A stretch of DNA of 33,603 nucleotides, taken from assembly GCA_003151975.1 (NCBI GenBank), contig PLZD01000065.1:1-33603 (forward strand), written 5' to 3'. The notes under the pieces were generated by a model. The model searched no databases and was not told the DNA's origin. It saw only the letters and a program-made list of their open reading frames with translations. This DNA comes from Elusimicrobiota bacterium (lineage in GTDB: Bacteria > Elusimicrobiota > Elusimicrobia > UBA1565 > UBA9628). Below are positions 22,582-30,282 of the stretch, piece by piece (position 1 is the first letter of the stretch; each line of letters opens with the position of its first letter). The translations under genes were made by a program, and so were the position numbers.

Positions 22582-24803
22582 TGCGGAGGCTCAAGATCCA
22601 CGCCATCGTCGCGGCCTTACTGCTTGCCGTCTCCATCTGCGCGGCCGACATGTTCCTCAACCGGCCCGGATCGCTGCTCACGGACCGGACGACGGGCGCG
22701 TTGGTGAAGTATCTCGGCGCGCGCTGGTCTCCCCGCTGGAAGACCTTCCGCTTCTCCGCCGCGGCATTGGGTCCGGACCGCCACCGCTACGAGCTGATCG
22801 CTTCGGATTTCTGCGTCAATGAGCCCAAGGGGCTGTTCTCAGGCTGCTTCTCTCGGCTCGAGCTGCGCGTGGTCGTATCTTACTCCTGGCATGGGCCGCT
22901 TCTCGAGCGCGTCGAGAGCTTCGTTGCGCTGTCCGACGGCGCGCGCCTCGATCTTAGCCGCCTTAGGCCGCCGAACGGAGTCCTCGCGGCGCTGCTCTCG
23001 ACTCCGGTGGAAGCGCTGCGCTTGGAGTTGTCCCGCTTCACGGTGTCGTCCTCGAGTACGGCGGTCTACGGCGCGTTGCGGGCGGACCTGACCTCCGAAG
23101 GCCGGCGGCCGCTCTCGGTGTCGGCCGACGTTCGCATCCGCGGCTCCTCGGGAGAGCGCCGTCTGAAGGCGGAGTTGACCGCGGAGACCGATCTGCTCAA
23201 GGGAGCGGCGCCGACCTACGCCGACGTCGTCGGTCGAGCGGACCTCGGGGCGCACGGCCGAGCGCGCGCCTCCTTTCGCTTGCATCGCGAAGCAAGCGGC
23301 TACGCCGTCTCGGGACGCGCCGAGGTCGCCGTGTCGTCGGGCCCGGTGCGGACGATCCGGCTGACCGCTTGCAACGGCGCGGGCGCGGCCTCCGGCGCGG
23401 CGCTCGCCTGCCGCTACGAACTGGTCCTGGCCGAGGCGGTGCCCCAGAATCTCGGGGGGATGAAGGCGGCCACCGGAGGCGTCCGGCTCGAAGCCCGTCG
23501 CGACGGCGAGAAAATCGAGGCCGAGCTCAAGGCGGAGATCGACCCGATCAAGGATTGGTACGAGCTCGCCGGCGACCTGGCGATCCGCGTCAGCGGCCGG
23601 CTCGACCGCCCGCTTAAAACCGCGGCGATCAGCGATGAGCTGCGCGCGACCTTGAAGGTTCCCCGCTTCGAGGACGTGGTCTCGCTGCTGCGCGAGACGA
23701 AGTACTCCATCCCCGCGCCCATCCACGTCCTCAAGGGCCCGTTGTCGCTTGTTTTGGAGAGCCGGGGCGATCCTCGCGCCGACCGCCAGACCGCGCACTA
23801 CGCGTTCTCGAGCGATCTCGCGGGTCCCCGCCAGAAGCTGATCTTGCGGGCGACGGGGGACTTGACGGTCGTCGGCGTCGGTAAGCCTGATCGCGCTTAC
23901 GAGCACGACGGGGAGCTGATCCTTAAGGAAGTCGCGCTCGAGCTGCCGCGCCTCGATATTCATCGCCCTCCGATGGTCCTTCTCGACAAGCGCATCAAGA
24001 CGGGCGACGAGAAGCCTGCGGCCGCGCCCGCCTGGAAGGCGTTTGTCGTGGGCCCCGAGGTGCGCCCCCTGCCGCTGCGTTCACGTCTTGTCGTGAGGAC
24101 CGAGAAGCCGCTGCTTCTGTTCTCGAATCTCGTGAAGGAACCCGTGCCCGCAAACCTCGACCTGATCGTCAGCTATCCGCCGGCGGGGGTCGCGGGCATG
24201 GTCTCGGTCGAGAAGTTCGACGTGACTCTCTTTCGCCGCAGCGCGACCATCGACCACTTGAACGTGTCTTTGACCGCCGGCTCGAAAATCGGCGGGCTCG
24301 AGGGGCTCGTCCGCTGCCACATGCCTTCGTCGGAGATCCGCGTCCTGCTGCTCGGCACGACCGCCAAGCCGCGTGTCGAGCTGTCGAGCGTTCCGCCGAT
24401 GAACAGCGCGGACATCATCGCGCTGCTGATCTTCGGAAAGCGGCCGGACGATCTCGATCTCGAGCAGACTTCGTCGGTCGTCAACACCGAGACCGCTCTG
24501 GAAAGCCAGGCCTTCGGCCTAAGCTCTCTGTACGTGTTCGGCGCGACCCCTATCGAGCACGTCGGCTACGATTCGGCGACCAAGACCGCCACGGTCAAGT
24601 TTCGCCTGCCCGGCGGAGCCGACCTCGAGCTCGGCAGCGACTTCGACCAAAACAGCGAGCTGCGCCTGCGCAAGCCCCTGGCGCCCCACTGGGCCATCGA
24701 GTCCGACCTTACCGATGAAGGACAGCAGAGCAACGGACAGCAGAGCAGCGGACAGCAGAGCAGCATCGACACGACCTTTATCGAGTGGTTCGACCGATAT
24801 TAA
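22581..24803 (+). CDS. TamB-like translocation/assembly module protein (740 aa)
   Basis: Inner-membrane-anchored periplasmic bridge protein of the TamB (DUF490) family; these proteins span the envelope and are implicated in phospholipid transport and outer-membrane protein assembly. A single N-terminal membrane helix is seen (about 6-24, IHAIVAALLLAVSICAADMF). Long repetitive beta-rich sequence follows. The conserved C-terminal block includes SVEKFDVTLFRRSATIDHL, GTTAKPRVELSSVPPMNSAD and IIALLIFGKRPDDL, typical of the DUF490 domain. It is shorter than the roughly 1260 residues of Escherichia coli TamB. The C-terminus has an odd QQSSGQQSS tail made of short repeats before the last IEWFDRY. The start overlaps the TamA-like stop by one base. 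Confidence 0.88.
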   Translation: MRRLKIHAIVAALLLAVSICAADMFLNRPGSLLTDRTTGALVKYLGARWSPRWKTFRFSAAALGPDRHRYELIASDFCVNEPKGLFSGCFSRLELRVVVSYSWHGPLLERVESFVALSDGARLDLSRLRPPNGVLAALLSTPVEALRLELSRFTVSSSSTAVYGALRADLTSEGRRPLSVSADVRIRGSSGERRLKAELTAETDLLKGAAPTYADVVGRADLGAHGRARASFRLHREASGYAVSGRAEVAVSSGPVRTIRLTACNGAGAASGAALACRYELVLAEAVPQNLGGMKAATGGVRLEARRDGEKIEAELKAEIDPIKDWYELAGDLAIRVSGRLDRPLKTAAISDELRATLKVPRFEDVVSLLRETKYSIPAPIHVLKGPLSLVLESRGDPRADRQTAHYAFSSDLAGPRQKLILRATGDLTVVGVGKPDRAYEHDGELILKEVALELPRLDIHRPPMVLLDKRIKTGDEKPAAAPAWKAFVVGPEVRPLPLRSRLVVRTEKPLLLFSNLVKEPVPANLDLIVSYPPAGVAGMVSVEKFDVTLFRRSATIDHLNVSLTAGSKIGGLEGLVRCHMPSSEIRVLLLGTTAKPRVELSSVPPMNSADIIALLIFGKRPDDLDLEQTSSVVNTETALESQAFGLSSLYVFGATPIEHVGYDSATKTATVKFRLPGGADLELGSDFDQNSELRLRKPLAPHWAIESDLTDEGQQSNGQQSSGQQSSIDTTFIEWFDRY

Positions 24804-24866
24804 GGAAATAATATAAATGAGGGCCCTGGGCCTTGTGATGGGCGCGCGCGCCTGGTACCCTGTGGT

Positions 24867-25379
24867 GTGAAACACCTCCTGCTGGCCGTGCTCCTGCTTC
24901 CCTCGGCTTTCGCCTCCGGAACGCTTCCCGGTCCGCGAGAGTACCGCTTGCGGATGTTCCATACCCATACCGGCGAGCACATCGACGTGGTCTATCGCCG
25001 CGACGCCTCCTACGATCCCGAAGCGTTGGCTCAGCTCGATCACTTCCTCCGCGACCACCGGGACGGCACGGTCAAGCACTACGACCCGAGGCTGTTTGAC
25101 CTGCTTAACTCGCTGGTCGCCAAGGTTAGGCCGCAAGCGGAGATCAACATCATCTGCGGCTATCGCACGCCGCACAGCAACGGCTGGCTGCGGCGACGAA
25201 GCTCGGCCGTGGCGAGGAACAGCCTGCACATGGCGGCGGAGGCCATCGATATTCGCGTGCCCGGCGTGAAGCTCGCGCACCTGCGCGACGTCGCGCTGGC
25301 ATTCCGGCGCGGCGGCGTAGGATATTACGCCGCCGAGAATTTCGTGCACGTCGACGTCGGCCGCGTGCGCCGCTGGTAG
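24867..25379 (+). CDS. DUF882/M15-type (YcbK/MepK-like) peptidoglycan peptidase (170 aa)
   Basis: Exported zinc peptidase of the DUF882 family; characterised members such as MepK cut peptidoglycan crosslinks. A signal peptide covers about 1-17 (MKHLLLAVLLLPSAFASG). Zinc ligands H121 and D128 lie in SLHMAAEAIDIR, and H161 in FVHVDVG; the CGYRTPHSN segment (97-105) is also typical of the family. The start is GTG at 24867. A TACCCT box lies at 24856-24861, so a leaderless transcript is possible, but the shared operator sites are absent. It converges on the L,D-transpeptidase gene with one base between the stops. The pairing of a crosslink cutter with a crosslink-forming enzyme is sensible for wall remodelling. 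Confidence 0.88.
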   Translation: MKHLLLAVLLLPSAFASGTLPGPREYRLRMFHTHTGEHIDVVYRRDASYDPEALAQLDHFLRDHRDGTVKHYDPRLFDLLNSLVAKVRPQAEINIICGYRTPHSNGWLRRRSSAVARNSLHMAAEAIDIRVPGVKLAHLRDVALAFRRGGVGYYAAENFVHVDVGRVRRW

Positions 25380-25380
25380 G

Positions 25381-27051
25381 TCAGCGCGCGGCGCGGGCCC
25401 GCTCGAACGACGCGCCCTCCGCGGCGTCGCGGCCGTAGATATCGTCGAAAAAGCGGACCTCGCCGTTTTCCTCGACCACCGCCGTCCCGTATTGGAGAAG
25501 CACGGGAATCGGTTCGGTCACCTTCACGGCGATCGTCTCCTTTCCCTCGATCGCGGCCCGAATGTGCTCCGGCGTCCATTCCGGTTGGCCGCGCAGCGCC
25601 CAAACGGCCAACGCCTCCGGGTTTTCGACGCGGATGCAGCTGTGGCTCAAATCCCGGCGCGACTGCTCGAAGCCCCGTCTTGACGGAGTGCCGTGGATAT
25701 AGACGCTGTGGGCGTTGGGCATATAAAACTTCACCGCGCCCAGCGAGTTGTCGGGGCCCGGTTTTTGCCTCAGATAAAGCCGGCCCTGCCGGAGCTTCTC
25801 CAAGACGGCTTTGCTGACCGCCCCCGTGGCGACGACCGCGTCATCGCGATCAATGACCTCGAAATTGTTCTTCCTGAGGTAGGTCGATGGATTTTTCGCG
25901 ATCTTCGCGACCAACTCTTTTTTCTGGATGCTGATTGGAACGGTCCACGGCGGGTGGAACACCACCTCGGTCATGACGCTCGTAAAAACCGGGGTTTCCT
26001 TTTCCGCGAAGGCCATGCCGACCACCACCCTCTGCGGGGGCGCGTCGCCGGCGTAGAGGCGGAACTCCGGGATGTTGACGATGACGGGCGGCCGGGAGAA
26101 CTCGCGCGGGAGCCACCGCCACCGTTCCAAGGCCAGGCGGAGCTGACTCAGGCGCTGGCTCAAGGGCGTGTTGAGCTGACGAACCGTCTGCGGGTCCAAG
26201 AATCCGTCGGGGGCCAGCCCGTGCCGGCGCTGAAAACGCTTCACGGCTTTGACGAGGGGCTCCGCATAGACGTTCGGGTCCACGGAAATCCCGGACGGCA
26301 GATCCCCTAGAAGTCTCAGCAGGCGCGTCAAGCGCGGCGTTCCGGAATAGCGGTCCCCGGCCTTGATCGTGGTCGTGGAAACGGGAAGAAGCTCGCCGTC
26401 GTCCTGTCGCGCCAGATCGTTGTACCGCTGCACGGCCGCGATCAGGCGTCGGTAGGGGGGGAAAGGCGGCTCGAGCGCGGAGAGCGCCGCCGCCGTGTCT
26501 TGGGCCGGCACGATCCGTTCGCGGAGGATATCCCACAGTCTGGGGGCGCGGGGCTTGCGCGGATTGATCCGGCCCAGGTGCAGGTCCGTGACATAGCGCA
26601 TCGCGCAGACCGTAAGCGCCAGGTCGAAGCGCAGAAGCTCTCGCTCCGAGCTGGGGCGGTGTGGGCGGCTTAACGCCGCCAAGCGCCTCTTCCAGAAGGG
26701 GCCTTCGTATTCCCTCGCGATGAGTCCCTTCTCATCGGCCGCCTGAAGCAGCTTGATGACGGCGCGGGCCTTCGCCGTCGGCCGGGAATCCCTCACCCAG
26801 GCCAGGGTGTAGTCCTCGGACCGGTAGAATTCGCCAAGCTCGGCTTGGTATTCACCGAACCGAAGAGTCTGCAGCCGGCCTTCGGACACGATGCCGCGCA
26901 GTTCGCGCTCTCCCTCCGCGGTGAGGCGCTGCGGCCCCGCCCCGCCCGAAGTCACGGTCGCCACGGCGGGAGAAATGAGAAGCGCGAGCAGAGCCGCCTT
27001 GAAGAGACAGCTCGCGACTTGTCCGGCCTTGTTATTTGTTTGGTCCGTCAA
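25381..27051 (-). CDS. L,D-transpeptidase, YcbB/LdtD-type (556 aa)
   Basis: Periplasmic L,D-transpeptidase that forms 3-3 peptidoglycan crosslinks. After a signal segment (about 15-33, SCLFKAALLALLISPAVA) comes the LdtD-type N-terminal scaffold. A peptidoglycan-binding domain follows at about 265-290 (VKAVKRFQRRHGLAPDGFLD). The YkuD catalytic domain has HGTPSRRGF and SHSCIRV with nucleophile C472. The start was placed at TTG 27051: it lies 6 nt after a TATCCT -10 box and opens a signal peptide. The longer frame to an ATG at 27153 would run through the promoter and has a Gly/Pro-rich unlikely leader. No in-frame ATG occurs near the signal peptide. The promoter shares its operator pair with the divergent 27178 operon. 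Confidence 0.88.
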   Translation of the reverse strand: MTDQTNNKAGQVASCLFKAALLALLISPAVATVTSGGAGPQRLTAEGERELRGIVSEGRLQTLRFGEYQAELGEFYRSEDYTLAWVRDSRPTAKARAVIKLLQAADEKGLIAREYEGPFWKRRLAALSRPHRPSSERELLRFDLALTVCAMRYVTDLHLGRINPRKPRAPRLWDILRERIVPAQDTAAALSALEPPFPPYRRLIAAVQRYNDLARQDDGELLPVSTTTIKAGDRYSGTPRLTRLLRLLGDLPSGISVDPNVYAEPLVKAVKRFQRRHGLAPDGFLDPQTVRQLNTPLSQRLSQLRLALERWRWLPREFSRPPVIVNIPEFRLYAGDAPPQRVVVGMAFAEKETPVFTSVMTEVVFHPPWTVPISIQKKELVAKIAKNPSTYLRKNNFEVIDRDDAVVATGAVSKAVLEKLRQGRLYLRQKPGPDNSLGAVKFYMPNAHSVYIHGTPSRRGFEQSRRDLSHSCIRVENPEALAVWALRGQPEWTPEHIRAAIEGKETIAVKVTEPIPVLLQYGTAVVEENGEVRFFDDIYGRDAAEGASFERARAAR

Positions 27052-27057
27052 GATTAA

Positions 27058-27122
27058 AGGATACCCGCCGCCGCCCGCGACGCCAATACGGGATTCTACT
27101 CCCCATCGCGCGTATAAATCCG
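27058..27122 (-). promoter_or_regulatory. Shared-type promoter of the L,D-transpeptidase gene (divergent)
   Basis: Minus strand: distal site GGATTTATACGCGC (centre 27116.5), proximal site GTAGAATCCCGTAT (centre 27094.5), -10 box TATCCT (27063-27058). The TTG start is 6 nt downstream. Confidence 0.75.
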
Positions 27123-27153
27123 AATGGCCGCATCCTCGCGGCGGGGGTATCAT
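27090..27153 (+). promoter_or_regulatory. Shared-type promoter of the OsmC-Lpd-EEP operon (divergent)
   Basis: Distal site GGGATTCTACTCCC (centre 27094.5), proximal site GTATAAATCCGAAT (centre 27116.5), -10 box TATCAT (27148-27153). It shares both sites with the opposite promoter. Confidence 0.8.
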
Positions 27154-27177
27154 TTAAGGGACAGAAGGAGAAAGTTT

Positions 27178-27315
27178 ATGACTCTCGCAGACTTCGCGGT
27201 CATCACGATCGTCCCGCAGCATGTTCTCGATAGCGTGTGGGCGCACGACACCGCCCATGTCTTCGTGGCCGCCAAGCGCCGCGCTATCCTCGAGAAGCAG
27301 GAGAAGTTCCATTGA
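27178..27315 (+). CDS. Small conserved-context protein of unknown function (45 aa)
   Basis: Short ORF beginning [20 protein letters not shown] and ending [19 protein letters not shown] has 7 nt spacing to the ATG, a good ribosome binding site. It is first in an operon whose promoter has two operator sites and a TATCAT -10 box (27148-27153). The stop overlaps the likely TTG start of the OsmC gene, so it may be translated for coupling. It has a hydrophobic first half and a charged helical end; no signal peptide or domain is recognised. It could be a leader or a real small protein. Confidence 0.55.
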   Translation: MTLADFAVITIVPQHVLDSVWAHDTAHVFVAAKRRAILEKQEKFH

Positions 27316-27758
27316 TAAAAGAAAATGTCATAAAACGCGGCGCCTCGGCGGTGTGGAAGGGCCGCATCAAGGAGGGGGACGGCAGGGTGTCGACCGAGAG
27401 CGGCGTGCTCGCCGAGGCGCGGTACGGATACTCGACACGCTTTGAAAGCGAGGCCGGGACCAACCCCGAGGAGCTCATCGCGGCCGCCCACGCCAGCTGC
27501 TTTGCGATGGCTCTCGCCGGTCAATTGGAGGCCGTTAAGTTGACGGCGCAGAGCCTCAACGTCATGGCGACGGTCACCCTCGACAAAGGCGAGGCCGGCT
27601 GGACCGTGACGGAGATCCACCTGGACGTCGCGGCGAAGATTCCGGGCGTGCAGGCGGACAAGTTCGTGACGGCGGCCAATAACGCCAAAGCGGGCTGTCC
27701 GATCTCGCGCCTGCTCGGCGCGGCGGCCAAGATCACCATGACTGCCCGTCTCACGTGA
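27312..27758 (+). CDS. OsmC/Ohr-family peroxiredoxin (148 aa)
   Basis: Cytosolic thiol peroxidase that reduces organic hydroperoxides. The two redox cysteines are C63 (HASCFAMAL) and C129 ([10 protein letters not shown]), and the sequence fits OsmC from [10 protein letters not shown] onward. The chosen start is TTG at 27312: it overlaps the upstream TGA (TTGA) and AGGAG lies 8 nt upstream. A longer frame from an ATG at 27237 would run through the small ORF and is unlikely. It is followed 19 bp later by a Lpd-like flavoprotein. OsmC/Ohr enzymes are known to be re-reduced by dihydrolipoamide systems, so the neighbour may be its reductant. The promoter of the operon carries the shared operator pair. 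Confidence 0.88.
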   Translation: MIKENVIKRGASAVWKGRIKEGDGRVSTESGVLAEARYGYSTRFESEAGTNPEELIAAAHASCFAMALAGQLEAVKLTAQSLNVMATVTLDKGEAGWTVTEIHLDVAAKIPGVQADKFVTAANNAKAGCPISRLLGAAAKITMTARLT

Positions 27759-27777
27759 GCGGGGCGGAAGGCCTGAA

Positions 27778-29124
27778 ATGGTCAAGCGAGTGGATGTCGC
27801 GATCATCGGAGCCGGTTCCGCGGGCCTCTCCGCGCTGACGGAAATTCGCAAAGTCACGGACAACTTTATAGTCATCGACGACGGCCCTCTGGGCACTACG
27901 TGCGCGCTCTCGGGCTGCATGCCCTCGAAGGCGCTGATCCAGGCCGCCAACGGCCGCCGCCTGAATGTTCCGGAAGCGCTCGTCCGGGTGCGGCAGCTCC
28001 GGGATCGATTCGCGGGAGAAGTCGTCCGCTCGACGCGCCGATTGGGAAGCCGGCTTGTGCGGGGCCGAGCCGTGTTCGCGGGGCCCCGCCAACTGCGCGT
28101 CGGGAAGAAGGAATATTTCGCCAAACGCGTCATCCTGGCGACGGGCTCTCGGCCCCTCGTGCCGAAAGAATGGCTCCTCCTCGGGTCCCGAGTCGTCACG
28201 ACCGACTCCCTCTTTGAGTTGCAGGATCTTCCGCGGCGGATCGGCGTCGTGGGGATTGGAGCCGTCGGACTTGAGCTCGGTCAAGCTCTTTCCCGGCTGG
28301 GCTGCGATGTCGTCGCTTTTGATCGCTCACGGGGCGTCGGAATACTTACCGATCCGGCCGTCAACTCCTGCGCCTCGCGCCGTTTCGCGAAGGAATTTTC
28401 GATCCACTTCGACAGCGATGTGAAATTGAAGGCCCACGCCGGGAAAATAAAGATCATGTCCGGCGGGCGCGCGTACGAAAGGGACCTGATCCTGGCGAGC
28501 CTGGGACGCCGGCCCAATCTCGAATCCCTCGGGCTTGAAGCGATGGGCGCGGCGCTCGATGAGAGGGGATTCCCGGAATTCGACCGCGGGACGATGAAGC
28601 TGTCCGGGCTGCCGATTTACCTTGCGGGAGATGTCGGCGCCCAGCGCCCTATCCAGCACGAGGCCTCCGACGACGGGCGGATCGCCGGCTATAACAGCGT
28701 CCATCCCAAGCCCCGCCGTTTCGAGCGGCGCGCTGCGCTGGCCATCACCTTCAGCGATCCAAACCTCGCTCTCGTTGGTAAGAGCTTTGCCGAGCTTAAG
28801 CGGGGAAGCTTCGTCACGGGCGAAGCGAACTTCGAGACGCAAGCGCGCGCCCTTATCTTGGGCGAGAACTACGGCCTGCTTCATGTCTACGCCGGGGCCG
28901 CCGACGGGAAGTTCCTCGGCGCGGAGATGGTCGGTCCCGAGGGAGAGCACCTCGCCCACTTGATGGCATGGTCGCTGCAGCGGAAGCTCACCGTTTTCGA
29001 GATGCTGCGGATGCCGTTTTATCACCCGACGGTCGAAGAGGGCCTGCGCGACGCGCTGCGCGACGCGGCGAGAAAAGTAAAAGTCAGCAGCAATGCGCTC
29101 CCGTCCCGGCGTTTCTCCCAATGA
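27778..29124 (+). CDS. Dihydrolipoamide dehydrogenase-like pyridine nucleotide-disulfide oxidoreductase (448 aa)
   Basis: FAD-dependent disulfide reductase of the Lpd type. The FAD-binding motif GAGSAG is at 11-16. The redox-active pair C42/C47 lies in GTTCALSGCMPSK. The NAD-binding motif GIGAVGLELG sits in the middle domain, GDVGAQRPIQHEA is the second FAD contact, and the C-terminal HPTVEE catalytic His-Glu is present. The usual GGTCLNVGC motif is altered to TTCALSGC, a variant seen in some standalone Lpd-like proteins. No dehydrogenase-complex genes (E1, E2, lipoylation) are nearby. It sits between OsmC and an EEP-family gene, whose ATG overlaps its stop (ATGA). A role in re-reducing OsmC by dihydrolipoamide is an inference. 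Confidence 0.88.
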   Translation: MVKRVDVAIIGAGSAGLSALTEIRKVTDNFIVIDDGPLGTTCALSGCMPSKALIQAANGRRLNVPEALVRVRQLRDRFAGEVVRSTRRLGSRLVRGRAVFAGPRQLRVGKKEYFAKRVILATGSRPLVPKEWLLLGSRVVTTDSLFELQDLPRRIGVVGIGAVGLELGQALSRLGCDVVAFDRSRGVGILTDPAVNSCASRRFAKEFSIHFDSDVKLKAHAGKIKIMSGGRAYERDLILASLGRRPNLESLGLEAMGAALDERGFPEFDRGTMKLSGLPIYLAGDVGAQRPIQHEASDDGRIAGYNSVHPKPRRFERRAALAITFSDPNLALVGKSFAELKRGSFVTGEANFETQARALILGENYGLLHVYAGAADGKFLGAEMVGPEGEHLAHLMAWSLQRKLTVFEMLRMPFYHPTVEEGLRDALRDAARKVKVSSNALPSRRFSQ

Positions 29125-29852
29125 GCATCACGATCGCCAGCTACAATATCCATAAATGCATCGGCGGCGTCGACCGCCGCTACGATCCCGCCAGGGTGCG
29201 AAACGCGCTTGCTCCGCAGGCTCCGGACATCCTGCTGCTCCAGGAAGTCGACGAGGGCGCCCGGCGCTCTCTGCGGCACAGGCAGGTCGACGTGCTCGGC
29301 GACCTCTTCGGGCTGCCGCATCGGGTCTTTTTCCCGAACGTGACGGTGCGCGGCGGCGGCCATTACGGCAACGCGGTGCTCTCCCGCTTCCCGATCACGG
29401 AGGCGGTCAACATCGACGTCACTATTCCCTGGACGAAGCGCCGCAGCGTCCTGCACGCCCGCATCCGCGTCCGCGAGCCTGACGGCTCCTCCCGGACGAT
29501 CCACGTTTTCAACCTGCACCTCGGCTTGTCCCAGCGCCTGCGCGTCGCCCAACTTCGGCGGTTCCTGGCAAGCCCTCCGTTCCTGAAGCTTCACAGCCGC
29601 GCGCCGATCGTGCTGGCCGGAGATTTCAACGACGCTCGCTCGAGGCTCGGGGAAATGCTTCTCGCGCCCCAGGGCTTTCGGAGCGCGGCCAAACGCCTGA
29701 AGACATTCCCGGCCATCGCGCCGGTCAGAGGGCTTGACGCCGTCTATGTGCGAGGAGACGCGGAGCTCATTGAGGTCGGACGCTCTAATCTGCCCGCGGC
29801 GCGCTGGGCCTCGGATCATAGGCCGTTGCTGGCCGAGATTCGGCTGCGCTGA
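29121..29852 (+). CDS. Endonuclease/exonuclease/phosphatase (EEP) family enzyme (243 aa)
   Basis: Metal-dependent phosphoesterase of the EEP superfamily. Core motifs in order: ASYNIHKCIGG (about 6-16), LLLQEVDEG with the metal-binding Glu (about 38-46), NAVLSRFPI, FNLHLGL, LAGDFNDA, and C-terminal ASDHRPLLAEI with the catalytic Asp-His. Family members hydrolyse phosphodiesters of nucleic acids, phosphoinositides or sphingomyelin; the substrate here cannot be told. It has no signal peptide, so it is probably cytosolic. The start is ATG at 29121, overlapping the flavoprotein stop by 4 bp. In many bacteria relatives sit beside cardiolipin synthase, but that partner is absent here. Confidence 0.88.
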   Translation: MSITIASYNIHKCIGGVDRRYDPARVRNALAPQAPDILLLQEVDEGARRSLRHRQVDVLGDLFGLPHRVFFPNVTVRGGGHYGNAVLSRFPITEAVNIDVTIPWTKRRSVLHARIRVREPDGSSRTIHVFNLHLGLSQRLRVAQLRRFLASPPFLKLHSRAPIVLAGDFNDARSRLGEMLLAPQGFRSAAKRLKTFPAIAPVRGLDAVYVRGDAELIEVGRSNLPAARWASDHRPLLAEIRLR

Positions 29853-29867
29853 ATCGGAGGAAATACA

Positions 29868-30161
29868 ATGGATAATAACACGAAAGTGAAGGCCGTCGCC
29901 AACAAACGCCGACGGCCCCGTCGTCATAAGGTCGCGTTTTTGATCGGGATGTGCCTGGGAATGATGGGCCTGCTGGTGGTCTTGGGAGCCGACCTGACGG
30001 CTTTTGGCCAGGGCCGCGGGCCGACGTTCCCCATCGCGGCGCACATCGGAGGAATGAATTATTCCGAGGAATTAGGCTTCCTCATGATCATCGGAGCTTC
30101 CGTGATGTTCGGCATCGCCTGGCACCTGGCCGGCAAGCAGGTCGGCGTCGACACGGTTTGA
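29868..30161 (+). CDS. Two-TM membrane protein of unknown function (97 aa)
   Basis: Small membrane protein. It starts with a highly basic cytosolic stretch (KVKAVANKRRRPRRHK), then a hydrophobic helix (about 22-43, VAFLIGMCLGMMGLLVVLGA), a loop (TAFGQGRGPTFPIAAHIGGM), and a second helix (about 68-88, ELGFLMIIGASVMFGIAWHL). GGAGG has about 7 nt spacing to the ATG. It follows the EEP gene by 15 bp and ends the operon; the next gene has its own promoter. The basic N-terminus suggests an inside-positive topology. No family is recognised. Confidence 0.75.
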   Translation: MDNNTKVKAVANKRRRPRRHKVAFLIGMCLGMMGLLVVLGADLTAFGQGRGPTFPIAAHIGGMNYSEELGFLMIIGASVMFGIAWHLAGKQVGVDTV

Positions 30162-30185
30162 TTCGAGAGCGCCCCTTTGCGGTCA

Positions 30186-30249
30186 GTAGTAATACGCTGT
30201 TGCCCCGGCATTTCTCCGAATAGGCGGCGGGTCAAGGGACGGCTATGAT
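30186..30249 (+). promoter_or_regulatory. Shared-type promoter of the exported helical protein gene
   Basis: Distal site GTAGTAATACGCTG (centre 30190.5), proximal site GCATTTCTCCGAAT (centre 30212.5), -10 box TATGAT (30244-30249). Confidence 0.8.
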
Positions 30250-30282
30250 AAGAGTACTCCAATGAATCGGAGGGAGGAGGCG

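Noticed and set aside
24803-24866. AT-rich stretch (AAATAATATAAAT) before the DUF882 gene
   Set aside because: It resembles a -10 region, but no operator pair or clear -35 box is present; the promoter of this gene remains unknown.
25360-25395. GC-rich imperfect inverted repeat at the convergent stops
   Set aside because: The pairing (around CGCCGCTG / CAGCGCGCGGCG) is imperfect with no T-tracts on either strand, so I do not call a terminator.
27052-27153. N-terminal extension of the L,D-transpeptidase to an ATG at 27153
   Set aside because: It would run through both operator sites and the -10 box, and the leader is Gly/Pro-rich instead of a signal peptide.
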